A stretch of 64,000 bases of DNA from Lepus europaeus (GCF_033115175.1 NC_084834.1:93267808-93331807), one strand, 5' to 3'; shown: positions 22,358 through 37,615, counted from the stretch's first letter. Notes: generated by a model from the letters alone, not told the origin. Made by a program: numbers and translations.

Positions 22358-23277
22358 GGAGCTTATTCCAGATATATGGGCCATGTGGGGCCCAGAAATC
22401 CAAATGACTACACACTACCCCTCTAGAGCAAAGAAGATGTATAAAGTAAATATCAGTACACACTGATTCATGTGCTATCAAACTTAAAATCCACGTAGAA
22501 AAGCCAGGTGCGACTTCTGATGAGAGTTAAAAGAGGAGAAGGAGAGGCCTATCACTTGCTTCCGGTCTCCCAGGCTTGCTTACCAGGGATCTGCAAACAA
22601 GAACCCTAAATCACTAGCAGAGATTAATTTGCAGAATTTTTTTTTATTTATCTGCTCTGTGGGAATAAAAAGGCTTTAAAACTCTGAGAAGAAGCTGGCT
22701 TTCAGTAACCGCTCAGGAAAGGCTGAGTTATGGCAGCTGTGAGACCAAGAGAGGGAAGATGTGCCAAATGTGCAGTAAAATATAACCGAATCACCACACT
22801 CTCGGGACGTGAGTTCACTCGTTCTCCTTCTATATTCTTCTACCCAAGCAATCTGTGTGATAAAATGCATGCTTTGTGAAATAGTTTTCTATTAAAAATA
22901 TCTGTAGGATAATCACCTAATAAAATAAGAGATGTGGAATCCTCAGTACAACTGTATCTTATAAATATAGTGTTTAAGATCTATTTAGGGAAAAGTAATC
23001 TGAAATAAGTTACAACAACGTTATCACATACACCTCATAAGTCAAAAACCAGACAAAACTAAGGAATTGGAGGGGCCGACACCATCTTCTTTGCTTTAGG
23101 GGTAGACCTTTCTGGCCTGTAGGAACTGTGATGAACTATGATTGTATCTAGAGAAGACTCAAACACCTAAACTAAGACCCAATACAGGAATCCTATATGT
23201 ATTTTACAAATTTATTTGTTTATCACAAGAGTATTTATGTCAGCTTTGGGTAATATTTTTTTTAAAAAACACAGGTA
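22358..23277. other. MAPK10 intron, nothing recognised
   Basis: No exon, RNA or repeat family supported. Confidence 0.45.
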
Positions 23278-23295
23278 AAAAGATAACAATATTCA

Positions 23296-23629
23296 GGGCC
23301 AGCACTGTGGTGTAGTGAGCCAGGCCTCTGCCTGCAGCGGCAACATCCCATATGGGCGCCAGTTTGTGTCGCGGCTGCTCCACCTCCAAATCAGCTCCCT
23401 GCTTACGGCCTGGGAAGGCAGTGGAGGATGGCCCGAGTGCTTGGACCCTTATACCCAGGTGGGAGACCCAGAGGAGGCTCCTGGCTCCTGGCTTCAGATT
23501 GGCCCAGCTCTAGCCATTGCAACTATTTGGAGAATGAACCAGCAGATGGGGGATCTTTCACTCTATCTCTCCCTTTCTCTGTCTGAAATTCTGCCTCAAA
23601 TAAATAGACAAAATCTTAAAAAAAAAAAA
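23296..23629 (+). mobile_element. C-repeat SINE
   Basis: Head GGGCCAGCACTGTGGTG, GGGAGACCCAGAGGAGGC block, A tail. Duplication AAAAGATAACAATATTCA (23278-23295) against AAAAGATAACAATAGTCA (23630-23647), one mismatch. Confidence 0.95.
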
Positions 23630-23690
23630 AAAAGATAACAATAGTCACCGATTATAGGAAGAACTGTTAAGCATTTTGGTATTTTTCTTT

Positions 23691-23989
23691 TTTTTTTTTT
23701 TTTTACAGGCAGAGTGGACAGTGAGAGAGAGAGACAGAGAGAAAGGTCTTCCTCTTCCGTTAGTTCACCCCCCAATGGCCGCTGCGGATCCAGGTGCTTA
23801 TCCTGGTCTCCCATGGGGTGCAGGGCCCAAGCACTTGGGCCATCCTCCTCTGCACTCCTGGGCCATAGCAAAGAGCTGGCCTGGAATAGGAGCAACCGGG
23901 ACAGAACCGGCACCCCGACCGGGACTAGAACCCGGTGTGCCGGCACCATTAGGCAGAGGATTAGCCTATTGAGCCGTGGCACCGGCTGA
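23691..23989 (-). mobile_element. C-repeat SINE, young type, antisense
   Basis: Poly-T start, GGCAGAGTGGACAGTGAGAG, and closing GAGCCGTGGCACCGGC, the reverse of the GGCCGGCGCC head. Duplication TATTTTTCTTT at 23680-23690 and 23990-24000. It stands opposite in orientation to the SINE just upstream. Confidence 0.95.
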
Positions 23990-24077
23990 TATTTTTCTTT
24001 GTAGTCTTTTTGCCAGGAAGTTTCCCTACTTATAATCATATTATCTGTATTCATTTGGATCCTGATATTTTCTCTTT

Positions 24078-24411
24078 TTTTTAAGGTTTATTTACTTAAT
24101 TGAAAGGCAGAGTTACAGAGAGAGAAGGGGAGAGAGAGAGAGGAAGAGATCCTCCATCCTCTGGTTCCCTCCCCAAATGACCACTATGGCCAGGGATTGG
24201 CCAGGATCTAGTCAGGAGCCTGAAACTCAATTTAGGTATCCCATGTGGGTGGCAGGGGCTAAAGGACGTGGGTCATCATCCACTGCATTCCCAGATGCAC
24301 AGACAGGGAGCTGGATTAGAAGGGGAGCATCAGAGACCAAAACCTGCACCCATATGAGAAGCTTGTGTCACAGGTGGCGGCTCAACCCACTGTGCCATGA
24401 TGGCAGCCTCT
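24078..24411 (-). mobile_element. C-repeat SINE, antisense
   Basis: TTTATTTACTTAATTGAAAG tail complement, GA-rich tract, head complement near 24375-24411. Flanks GATATTTTC and GGTATTTTC look like a decayed duplication. Confidence 0.9.
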
Positions 24412-24514
24412 GGTATTTTCATATTCAGAGAAGCTGAGCCATCTTGTTGTTCTTTAAACTCCTGAAGGTATCAATACTTCCTAATCTCAAATGTCTCTGG
24501 AAGATATTTTTTAA

Positions 24515-24846
24515 AAATTTAATTTTTATGTATTTACCTCATTTGAAAGGAGAGAGGAGAGAGAGAGATGAAAGAGAAAGCAAGCTCCCATCCTTTGGTT
24601 CACTTCCCAAATTCCCACAACAGCCAGTGCTGGACTAGGTCAAAGCCAGGAACTGGAAATCCAAGCCAAGCTTCCCACATGGGTAGCAGAGACCCAACCA
24701 CTTGAACCATCATCTGTTGTCTTCCAGGTTGAGCGTTAGCAAAAAGCTGAAATTGGGAGAAGAACCAAGTCTTGAACCCAGGCACTTGAATATGGGATGT
24801 GGACACTGCAAGTGTTCTGAATCATGGTGCCTAACACCCAACCCCT
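24515..24846 (-). mobile_element. C-repeat SINE, diverged, antisense
   Basis: A-rich tail complement, AGAGAGGAGAGAGAGAGATG, GAACCCAGGCACTTG and a decayed head. Flanks GAAGATATTTTTT and GAAGAGATTTTTA suggest a target duplication. Confidence 0.87.
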
Positions 24847-25323
24847 AGAAGAGATTTTTAAAGTCCTCTTATTATCATCTTCCTATAAGTAAGTACTCTC
24901 ATCATCAAAACAATGTGTGATGTATATAACTGGCTTTAATTTATTCCAGCTTTACTTAATTATATTATGTACTGCTGGGCTGTGGTGCTGGTTCATTTCC
25001 TCTAATGACAACTTTCCACATATTATCAAATGACCCTTGATTCCTTTATGGTGCCCATATATCCAACTCTGTTTCTCCTCCAAATCTGGATTAAATTATG
25101 AAAATGTCTTTTATGTTCTTTCATAAACTCTGGTCTCCAATAATTTAGTCACTGTGATAGACTTCTCAGAATGCTCTTACATTTTTCCATAACCATATTA
25201 AAGAGTAGAGATTAAAATGGGACATGAATCTCTAATAAAGGCCTGATTGACTGTGGGACTGACGAGTAAGACTGCTTTGTCTAATAGCCCATGTGTCTCA
25301 TGGATAATTTGTTCCTATATTAA
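24847..25323. other. MAPK10 intron, nothing recognised
   Basis: AT-rich intron; no supported feature. Confidence 0.45.
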
Positions 25324-25334
25324 GAGTGAGTTTC

Positions 25335-26290
25335 CATAGAATGGCAAACGCCCAAAACAGCACTCCTGCCTCAGAATCAACCCTTGGGGCATTCGGATCT
25401 GGCTAAAAGGTCCATGAGAGTCTCACAGGCATGGAAAGCCATGACATGGTGGCAAAAAACAATCCAAATGAAAGATCCTGGTGAACAAGACCCCAGCAGA
25501 AGGAACAGGCCATCAAGGAGGGAGGCGCCTTTCTCTGAAGGGAGGAAGGAACCTCCACTGTGACACGGCCTTGACTAAACAAGTTCAGAGTCGGTGAACT
25601 CAAGGAGCTTCCATAGCCTAGACAGCTCATAGCAAGATTCTCGGGTGATTGCTGACGTCATAAATAAGAGTGCCAATTGTTAAATCAACAACGGGAGTCA
25701 CTGGGTACATGCTCCCCACGTAGGATCTCTGTCCTTAATGTGTTTTACTATGAAATGTAAAAACACTACTAGTCGAACAGTACCCTATACCGTGTGCGGT
25801 TGTGTGAGTGCAGCCTGTTGAAATCCTTGCTTGGTATATACTAAGTTGATCTTCAGTATATGAAGGTAATTGAAAATGAAACTCGATAAAGGGCGGGATG
25901 GGAGAGGGAGAGGGGAGGGCCCCGGGAGGGAGGGAGGTTGGGGGGGGGAAGCCACAACAATACAAAAGTTGCACTTTGTAAATTCACATTTATTAAATAA
26001 ATTAAAAAAAGTAATGTATAGGAGTGTAATTGACATTTTGAGTTTGATCTGTATACTGTTTGTTGAACTCTTTACTTAGTGTAAGGTTAACTTTAGGATC
26101 ATTAAGTAAACCAAAAGTAGGTCTTTGTAAAAATTAAGAGTGGGAATGGGAGAGGGAGGAGGAAGAAGGGTGGGAACGTGAGTGAGAGGGAGGGTAGGGT
26201 GGAAAGTATCACTATGTTCCTACATCTGTATATATGAAATTTGTGTATCTTAAATAAAATTTAAAAAGTAAAAAAAAAAAAAAAAAAAAA
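25335..26290 (+). mobile_element. 5'-truncated rabbit-type L1, 3' UTR only
   Basis: Contains the GAACAGGCCATCAAGGAGGG block, two G-rich purine tracts (25889-25948 and 26142-26205), ATCACTATGTTCCTACATCT, then AAATAAAATTTAAAAAG and poly-A. Flanked by perfect GAGTGAGTTTC (25324-25334 and 26291-26301). Only about 0.95 kb of the 3' end was inserted. Confidence 0.88.
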
Positions 26291-26302
26291 GAGTGAGTTT
26301 CA

Positions 26303-26633
26303 GGGCCAGTGCTGTGGCACAGCGGGTTAATGCCCTGGCCTGAAGCGCCGGCATCCCATATAGGCGCTGGTTCTTGTCCTGGCTGCTCTTCTTCCGATCC
26401 AGCTCTCTGCTGTGGTCTGGGATAGCGGTGGAAGAGGCCCCAAGTCCTTGGGCCCTTGCACCTGCGTGGGAGACCCAGAAGAGGCTCCTGGCTTCAGATC
26501 GGTGCAGCTCCGGCCATTGCAGCCAATTGGGGAGTGAACCATCAGATGGAAGACCTCTCTCTTTCTCTCTGTTTTTCCTCTCTATGTGTAACTCTGACTT
26601 CAAGTAAAAAATAAATAAATCTTTTTAAAAAAA
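26303..26633 (+). mobile_element. C-repeat SINE directly after the L1
   Basis: Head GGGCCAGTGCTGTGGCAC, B-box-like GGTTCTTGTCC, AAATAAATC tail. Duplication TGAGTTTCA (26294-26302 and 26634-26642), overlapping the L1 target site. Confidence 0.95.
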
Positions 26634-26642
26634 TGAGTTTCA

Positions 26643-27374
26643 GATCTCACTACTAGAGTTTAGGTTCAGTTTCAACTTATGCCTGTGTATCTTTGTGTAA
26701 CAGACAATGTAAATAAGCCAAAGTTTGTAGTAGATTCAGAGTCGTGCAGACATCACCGTAATCAATTCTGCAGCCCCTTCCTCACCTGTAAATAAATCCT
26801 AGTACTCCACTTCTCACCTACCCTGCATCCCTAGACCATGTCTCTATGAAAATGCCTTTTCTGGGAATTTTATATAAATGGAAGCATATGGATGAGATTA
26901 GCTGTGATTGGCTTCTTCCCCAAAGCATAACATTTTCAGGGTTCATCTATGCTGCAGCATCAACCAGTACCTCCCTCCTTTGCATAGCTGAAAAATATCC
27001 CATCGTATTCGTGTTACATTTTATTTGTAGTACTTGGTGGGAATTTGATGGGCATTTATGTTGTTCTCACTTATAACCTATTATGAATAATGCTGTTATG
27101 AGCATTCACATACAGGTTTGGGGTCACCTGTTTTTATTTCCTTGGGATGTATGGGAGTGTCCAGGTCATGCTTAATTCTGTGTTTCACCTTTGAGGAACT
27201 GTTTTCTAAAGGTGCACCAGTTTACATTCTGACTAGCAGTCTGCATTTTCCAATTTCTCCACACCCTCACAAACATTTTATTTTCTTCCTTTTTGATTAT
27301 ATTCAGCCTGGTTTGTGTGAAATGATGTCTCATTTGTTTGATTTGCCTTTGCTTAATGTCTAATGACTCCAGTT
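26643..27374 (-). mobile_element. Old L1 fragment, antisense (L1M type)
   Basis: On + it reads as the reverse of the old-L1 3' region: ATGAATAATGCTGTTATGAG, TTGAGGAACTGTTTTCTAAA, TCCAATTTCTCCACACCCTC. It lies in MAPK10 sense orientation. No open frame survives. Confidence 0.8.
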
Positions 27375-27533
27375 TGCTGCTAATGTACACCCTTGGGAGG
27401 CAGCAGTAAGTAACTGGGTTCCTGCCACCACCCACATAGGAGAATTGGATTGAGTTCCCAGTTTTGGCCCAGCCCAGCTCCACCAGCTCCAGCTGTTGCA
27501 GACGTTTGAGAAGTGAAGCAGCATATAGGGGAG

Positions 27534-27581
<48 letters not shown>

Positions 27582-27713
27582 CCTCTCCCTCTCCCTTTTC
27601 CTCTCCCTCCCCCTCTCCCTCTCCCTTTCCCTCTCTCCCCTTTCCTCCTTCCCTCCCTTCTCTTGCCCCCCTTTCACATAAAAAAATTTTTTTTAAATCA
27701 GTAAACAACACTA
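27375..27713 (+). mobile_element. C-repeat SINE, 5'-truncated, with long CT tract
   Basis: Starts mid-element (CTGCTAATGTACACCC), lacks the tRNA-like head, then CACATAGGAGAATTGG and a very long CT region, then an A-rich end. Inserted at the end of the old L1. Confidence 0.85.
27535..27665. repeat. Polypyrimidine (CT)n/(CCCTCT)n tract
   Basis: About 130 bp almost wholly C and T on +, first pure CT, then CCCTCT-type units. Long purine frames seen on the - strand here are artefacts of it. Confidence 0.95.
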
Positions 27714-29184
27714 AGTGAATGAAGCAAAAGCCAGCATAGCTTTTAATAAACTCTTCAAAATAGGGGATCACATTGCGGGTTACATTTATAAAACACACAG
27801 CATTCTTATTGCACTTATTTTAATACTAAGTGTATTTTCAGTCCACTGGGGGAATATTTTGAGTGGTACATCATGCAAGTCAGCCCCTTACTATATATAG
27901 TTTGCTATGTGATCGCCTCATCTTTATTTTCCCTTGCTTCTTTTTATTTCTTTCATTATACTTCTTTATTTCTCCTGTCTTTCCAAGATATCTACTACGT
28001 AGCTCAGAATAAGTACCCAGTTTGATAAAAGATACTCAGTTTGAATACCTTTTATGTCTACTCTTCTAGGAAAGTTCTCTGAGGGAAAGGCTTTCCCATG
28101 GTAGTTGTCTCTTCTTTCATTCATTAGTTGGATCTCCCATAATCCTTATCCTTTGTGTTGGAGTGGTCCTGCCCTCTATTATATCAATGTTCAATGCAAA
28201 TTACATTCGGTAGTCAATCAATCAAGGTTCAAGATCTTCCAAAGACTTTGTAAATTTTATTTCTAGAGCTCTGTAGACTATTGGCTTCAGTTTTTATAGC
28301 TGGATACAAATTTTTTAAAAGAGGTCTCCTTTTTAAAACTTTTTCTATAAAATTCCCACCAGTCTGCTTGTTTTGGGGAATAGTTCCTCTCCACATAGTG
28401 TTATGGTGGCAGGAGGATATATACTGTCTACTACTGAGCTGGAGCTGATTTTCAATGGCTTCTTTGAGCCAATTATTAGCCTTTCTTATTGATATCACAT
28501 TGTTAGATTGAAAATTGGTCAAAGTGAGAACAATTACACAATAGAAATGTGTGCTACTGACAACTTCATTTTAAAAAAGGGATAGTTGTTGAATATTAAC
28601 TAGCCAACTACTGTTGGCCAAATTTTTTTTGCTTCTAGATGACCCTCTATTTATCAAAATAAACGCTTCCTTGATTGCACCTACTTCTGGTTTTACTGAA
28701 TGGCCCATTCAAGTCTATTTTCATATAAGCAATCAACAAGATATATAAAACCATAAAACTAAAGACAAATATAAGAGACAAGACATGGCCCTTGGCCTCA
28801 AGTTGCTAATTTACTATTGAGAAGTTTGTGAAAATCTGACAAACAGAATTGAACTGAATTCAATCTAATTACAATATCCATTTGCCCAAGATATCCTATC
28901 AAGTGATAAATACTACTCTTTTAGAAGGAACAATTTAAAATGTTTCCATCAATAAAGCATTACACATTTTGTTAATAAAAATACATTAAAAGAAGTAAAA
29001 CTACTAATAAGGTAACATTAGCTACTCTCAACTTTGTTTAGAACAAAAAATAGGTTTATGGAAAAGGTAACCAAGTCACTAAAAATTCTCAGCCTACAAG
29101 TTTACTAACTGCAAAGTATTCGTTGTTTCAGGGGAAAATGTTGCCCTGCTTTTCTTTTAAAGAAATTATTTTTCTGGCACCCAC
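27714..29184. other. MAPK10 intron, nothing recognised
   Basis: A - strand open frame at 28229-28522 (97 codons) has no recognisable domain. The rest is AT-rich with no clear repeat family. Confidence 0.4.
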
Positions 29185-29345
29185 CCAACAACTAAAGTAG
29201 ACAGAAAAAAGAAAAATTAGAATGTAAAGATCACAGAGGAGGAGGTGTGAGTGTGGGTGGGAGGGTGGGCATGGTGGGAAGAATCACTATATTCCTAAAC
29301 TTATACTCATGAAATGCATGAAGTCGATAATCCTTAAATAAAAGG
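29185..29345 (+). mobile_element. Very short L1 3' end
   Basis: GTGGGAGGGTGGGCATGGTG, GGGAAGAATCACTATATTCC and AAATAAAAGG match the last 150 bp of the L1 at 26142-26270. The left boundary is approximate. Confidence 0.65.
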
Positions 29346-29377
29346 TTTCTTTGGGAAAAGACATCACTAAGATATAT

Positions 29378-29480
29378 TCCCTTCACTACCTGTATGATCT
29401 TGACCCTCACCTTCTTGGGCCTGAAATTTTTTTAATTAAAAAAAATATATTAGACTAGAATCATTGACTCCAACTGGAAA
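29378..29480 (+). mobile_element. MIR fragment
   Basis: CACTACCTGTATGATCTTGA followed by CTTCTTGGGCCTGAAATTT resembles the MIR core (CTACCTGTGTGACCTTGGGC ... CCTCTGGGCCTCAGTTT). Confidence 0.45.
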
Positions 29481-31981
29481 AGATACACTTCCATACAGAG
29501 AACACACTTCAGACTGGGGAGGAAGCAGTTGTATATTACTATCTCCAAGCATTATCTTGGGTTTAGAGATGTTGGGTAATCTCTGCCCATCCTGATTCCA
29601 AGCATCCTTCTCTCAGTGAGTCGTGTTACTTATTGGAGCTCACCCCTCTGATCGGGTGACGTGGGGAACAAACAGAGTTGCTGGAATAGATGACATCTTG
29701 TATTTGTTCTAGCTCCAAAATTCTTGAGCAAATGCTCTTAGAGGGAGATTAATTTCTATTCATAGACTGCTGTTTCTTTGGCAGTCTTTATGAATCAATT
29801 CAGGGGCAAGCAACTAAGCTATCCTTGAAAATAAATCACTCTGCAAGTGAAATCAGATACAGAATGGAGTGCAATTATTTATTTAGAAATGTATCTGGTT
29901 TAGATTTATTTCTTATTGATATACAACAATTCCACAATAAATATCAAACCTATAAATTATGCTGCAAATGCACATTGAACTTTCTGTTTACATTTTAAAA
30001 GCATCACTATATCATGGGTTTTGGTTTTAGTATCATTTTGTTCCTGAAATTGCATTAAGTTATTCACTCCCTGCAGGATTCCCAGTGTTGCCATAAGTGA
30101 TTACTAAGAGTTCTATTTTCTGAAATTGTTTTATCTTAGCTATTTACAAAATACAAGAAATTATGCAAACATTAACAAGAAAATGTGAATATAATGAAAA
30201 ATGAACAAAAGATGACTTTCAAGCTTTTTGGTTTTTTTTTTTTTTTTTTTAGTAATTGTGATTTCTCCCTAGCATAATTTACTTCAAACACACACACACA
30301 CACACACAGAGGGAGTAATGTGTTGATAAAAATTTAACAGTTGACTCTCCAGGAGATAAAAAAAGGTACTGATTTGCAGAGTCTGTCACTTTACATACTA
30401 CAAATCCTCCATGACTGATTTCAAGCTACCAACATGAGATCAACAAACCCACAGGTGGGAAGACAGATGTACACAGCTGTCCCCTGTGAGCTGGTAACTT
30501 TGACTCTAGTACATGACTGCCCTATAGCCTCTACATGATATACATAAATACATCACATACAAATATGCCATAGAATCTACAGTGTATGTATGATTTTGAA
30601 AAATTAAAAATAAATATTTCAAAAGCAATCTACTAAAAAATTGTATCCGCAGTCATTTGGACTATTAAGCTCTCGTCCTATTCTCTGGAAACACATGAAA
30701 AGTCTTTTAGAACAGAGTGGTTAGAAAGGAAATGAAGTAGTAAAAACTTAAGCTAAAGATGAACAGAATAGGTTCTACTAAAATCACCCTGAGATAGTTC
30801 ACCATTTATTAGATCCTGGTAATTCAGTTTCCTAATTTTTATAGGAAAATCAAAACCTCTAGCCATTATAGAAATTCTTAAGTCAAGCAGTCTTTCTGCT
30901 TTGGTAGGTGGCGTCTTGAGACTGTTGGATTCTATTTGAGTTCTTTCATCAACAACAGAAAGAAATGCAGGTAAGTTAGAAGCAGCTCCTATAGACTTGT
31001 GTCAATCTGGACACTGGAACAACTGAGTATAGACAGCAAGATGGTAGACAACTTTAAAGGTTCCTTAATTTCAGTTGACAAATGTAATACTTGGGAAAGA
31101 ATTGGATATCCTTTAAATCTACTGGTGAGAAGAACATGTCATAACTGAGTTGCATCTGTTTGGATGTCATAGTGACTCTGAGCATATTAAGTACAGAGAG
31201 CAGTGCCAGCATGAATAATTGATTAGTTCATCCTATCTCTTTTTTCTTAAAACAATTTAAAGCACATGGGAAAAAAAATCGTGTTTATTAATGGCAAGAC
31301 ACTGAATCATTTCTTATAAACTAGTCATTTTCAGACTCCATTCTTGCCAGCATGTGCTGAGTGTAGTTTGAATCTGAAAATAAATCATCACATTTTCTCA
31401 AACTCCTTTATATTTAGAAAATAGATATTGGGAAAAATAGATGAGCATGAATAGGTATAAGCAAATTATCTCAAGCAATTTGAAAGCATATTACTGGACA
31501 GCAAAATATGTGTAAGTCCAAATGCATGTGAGACTTGAGATAGCAAACTGAAGATTTCCCACATTGGCTTTAATTAAAACTTATCTTGGTAAATGCTTCA
31601 TTTATTATCACATCAATTTTGTGAAGAGTTCAAACAGTGAGAATGAATGAGGTAAAGGGTTTGCACAGGAGGGACTCCCAACATTGACTTTGCATTTTGA
31701 TGAAGAGCATGTATTTACCTTCTAATCAGTTCATGTTAACATTTCTCCAGTATTCATTACTGCCATAAGTTAGTTACCAGGGAACTTTTCTGCTGAGTCA
31801 CTATAGTCCAAATAATCAGAATGAGTACCATACTAAGTGTCAAAAGAAATCAAATTAAATCTTCATGGACAAACAATACGTTCATACGGTCTCTGAGCAG
31901 TGTTACTGGCTGCAACCCCTCCGTGAGGGTTGAGAAAATAGACAAGTAATGGTTTGTTGGTTATTCACTGGGAGTGAGTAC
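29481..31981. other. MAPK10 intron next to the 78 nt exon
   Basis: AT-rich intron without SINE insertions, holding a poly-T at 30232-30250 and a (CA)n at 30289-30308. No further exon found on the - strand. Confidence 0.5.
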
Positions 31982-32059
31982 CTGAAGGAGAAGGCTGTCC
32001 TTTCACTACGCCATTCTTAGTCTTTTCTTCTGAATTCATTACTTCCTTGTAGATAAGTT
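31982..32059 (-). CDS. MAPK10: MAPK10 penultimate coding exon (78 nt)
   Basis: On the - strand, TTCCTTACAG precedes the exon and the donor is GTACTC (31981-31976). The exon reads ..LIYKEVMNSEEKTKNGV.. and ends ..GQPSPS plus one base. Its first two bases complete the Glu codon split with the 64 nt exon. The residues are those of the C-lobe tail of JNK3 after the kinase core. The 78 nt size is the one I recall for the equivalent JNK exon. The last base G joins either GT (long tail) or CA (short tail) of the final exon. Confidence 0.97.
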
Positions 32060-32260
32060 CTGTAAGGAACAAATACGCATGTTATTATCAAAAACAACAA
32101 TAACAAATTGCTCATTAGTCCACAGAGAAATTAATTACTTAATGACAAATAATAATGTTCTAAAGGCACTGAGTACATTAATAATCTTTTGGGATTCTTT
32201 CACTCTATTTCTATATTCCCTTACAATTAGCATTGAGACTGGCAAAAGGAGGGACTTTAA

Positions 32261-32505
32261 AAGGCACTGTGGCATAGCAGGTAAAGCTGCGCCTGCAGCA
32301 TCCCATATGGGCACCGATTCAAGTCAGGTCTGCTCCACTTCCAATCCAGCCCTCTGCTATGGCCTGGGAAGGCAGCAGAAGATGGCCCAAGTCCTTGGGA
32401 CACTGCATCTGTGTGGGAGACTGGGAGGAAGTTCCTGGCTCCTGGCTTTGGATTGGTGCAGCTACGGCCATTGCAGCCATCTGGGGAGTGAACCAGCGGA
32501 TGGAA

Positions 32506-32548
<43 letters not shown>

Positions 32549-32620
32549 GCCTCTGCCTCTGCCTCTCCTTCTCTCTCTGTATAACTCTGACTTTCAAATA
32601 AATAAATAAGTCTTTTAAAA
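32261..32620 (+). mobile_element. C-repeat SINE, head-truncated, near a MAPK10 exon
   Basis: Starts at GGCACTGTGGCATAGC, contains a (CT)n at about 32510-32580 and an AAATAAATAAATAAGTC tail. Flanks CTTTAAAAGGCA and CTTTTAAAAAGGCA look like a target duplication. In the MAPK10 transcript it lies about 200 nt upstream of the 78 nt exon in reverse orientation. Confidence 0.92.
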
Positions 32621-32729
32621 AGGCAGTTGAATAACTAAATGTATGAAGAAGACACATTCTAAATTCTGTGGGCACTTCTGATGCATCCTAGCTTTATCTA
32701 CTAAGAAGTTCAATGTCTCTGGTTTTGAA

Positions 32730-33500
32730 GACCCCTTTTTCTTTTATACTGACTCCCTAAGAGTTGGTCACATTCTCATGACTTTAAACTGTAACAAGTC
32801 CTCAAACTTTCATCTCTTACTTCACAGACTTTCCTGACTCATTTCTTGGATTTGTACATCTAAATTTGCCTAAAATCTACTATAATAAAAGATTTATTTT
32901 GTTCATTCACAAACTGGCATCCATTTCTGGGTGGATGGTTTGCAATTTATGAAATCATCATCCCTTACAGGTACTCCTTGCTCCAGTTTCTCACAGTTTA
33001 GTCTTGATCTTCTTCAAACAATAATCAGTCACTCCCCGGCCTCTGTGAGTACCTTCCTATCCTTACTTAGATTAAAGCATTTCCCATCAGCCATCGGTGC
33101 CTTCTTGACTTGATCCTCTTTTGTATGTGTTCATTTTTCCACATCCACAAACATGACCTCTTCATCAGTTGAGGCCCTTTTTTATCTTTATAACATGTTT
33201 TGCTTTCTCTTAGCCTTTGTTTTCCTCTAATGTGCCTTCTGGTCTTTTCCTAATTACACTTATTAATTCCTTCACAGTGACTCAAAAGTCCCTTCCCTTC
33301 AGATCATCTTTTTAGGTTCATGTCCATTCTGATCTGATCATCTGTTATAACTACGTTTAGCTTTCTCATATTTATTTTGCTCTATAGTTATTTACACAAG
33401 TTCAACAATTCTTTTCTCTGTTCAGCATCTTTTTCTGCTTTGTTTCAACCTCAGTATAAACTGGAAGATGCAGTGTGTATTTCAAAAAATATGAATGAAT
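32730..33500 (+). mobile_element. Probable old L2 remnant
   Basis: Order and wording follow L2 3' sequence: CTTTCCTGACTCATTTCTTG, a TACATCTAAATTTGCC block, and GAATGAATAAATGAAT at the right end. Heavily diverged, so the boundaries are soft. Confidence 0.4.
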
Positions 33501-33932
33501 AAATGAATACATCCTTACTTCAAAAGAGAAATAGGTCTCTTAGGTACACATATATTTTATATTCAAATTTTTAGATCCTATATATACATTGAATGAATTC
33601 AAATATCAACTATCTTTCATTTTCTAAAGTCTAAAACTGCCTCATATATAATTTAAATTTTAGATGCTTTATATAATTTTATGTCCAAACATAGAAACTT
33701 ACATTCTGAAATTCTGAACTGGAGCCCCTACTGTAACAAATACTTTGACAATCAGTTCTATTTAAAAGGTATTGGTCATTAATTCCTTTCATTCTTGAAG
33801 AAATGCAACATTGCTACTCCTGTGAAAAGATCAAGGGGGCTTTAGGAGCTTTTAAAATGATCTAAGATGGTACAATTAGAAAATTATTTTTTAGCAAATT
33901 GGTTTTCAAAGAATAACCTTGAGGCTACTTTA

Positions 33933-37011
<3,079 letters not shown>

Positions 37012-37285
37012 TTTATTCAATTCATTCATCCAATTAAAGGTCTTGGGTACCTATCATGTTCCAGATTATAGCAGAAATTGTGATTTCAAAATTGAATCAT
37101 GTGGCTGCCATCCTCAAGGAGTTCACACTTTGCTGAGGTAAGACTGATGCAAAACAGACAATTAGTGTAACAAATTTTTTGTGTGTACACAAATATGCAT
37201 ATACATACATGTAGTATATGGGAGCTGACTGGAGAAACCCTAGCAAAACTCAGATTTGGCTTCCTGGAGAAAATAAGACCAATCA

Positions 37286-37615
37286 TGGGGCCAGAGCTGT
37301 GGTGCAGTGGGTTGAAGCCCTGGCCTGAAGCGCCGGCATTCTATGTGGGCACCAGTTCTAGTCCCAGCTCTGATCCAGCTCTCTGCTGTGGTCTGGGAAA
37401 GCAGCAGAAGATGGCCCAAGTCCTTGGGCCCCCGCAACCACATGGGAGACCTGGAAGAAGCTCCTGGCTCCTAGCTTCGGATCAGCGCAGCTCCGGCCAT
37501 TGTGCCCATCTAGGGAATGAACCAGCAGATGGAAGACCCCTTTCTCTGTCTCTATCTCTCTTTGTAACACTGTCTTTCAAATAAATAAAATAAATTTCAA
37601 AAAAAAAAAGAAAAG
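37286..37615 (+). mobile_element. C-repeat SINE inside the L2
   Basis: Head GGGGCCAGAGCTGTGGTG, GGGAGACCTGGAAGAAGC, AAATAAATAAAATAAATT tail. Duplication AAGACCAATCA at 37275-37285 and 37616-37626. Confidence 0.95.

Noticed and set aside
27172..27798. 208-codon - strand open frame with a long charged repeat
   Set aside because: The Arg/Glu-rich part is the translated GA side of the CT tract and the rest is reversed old L1.
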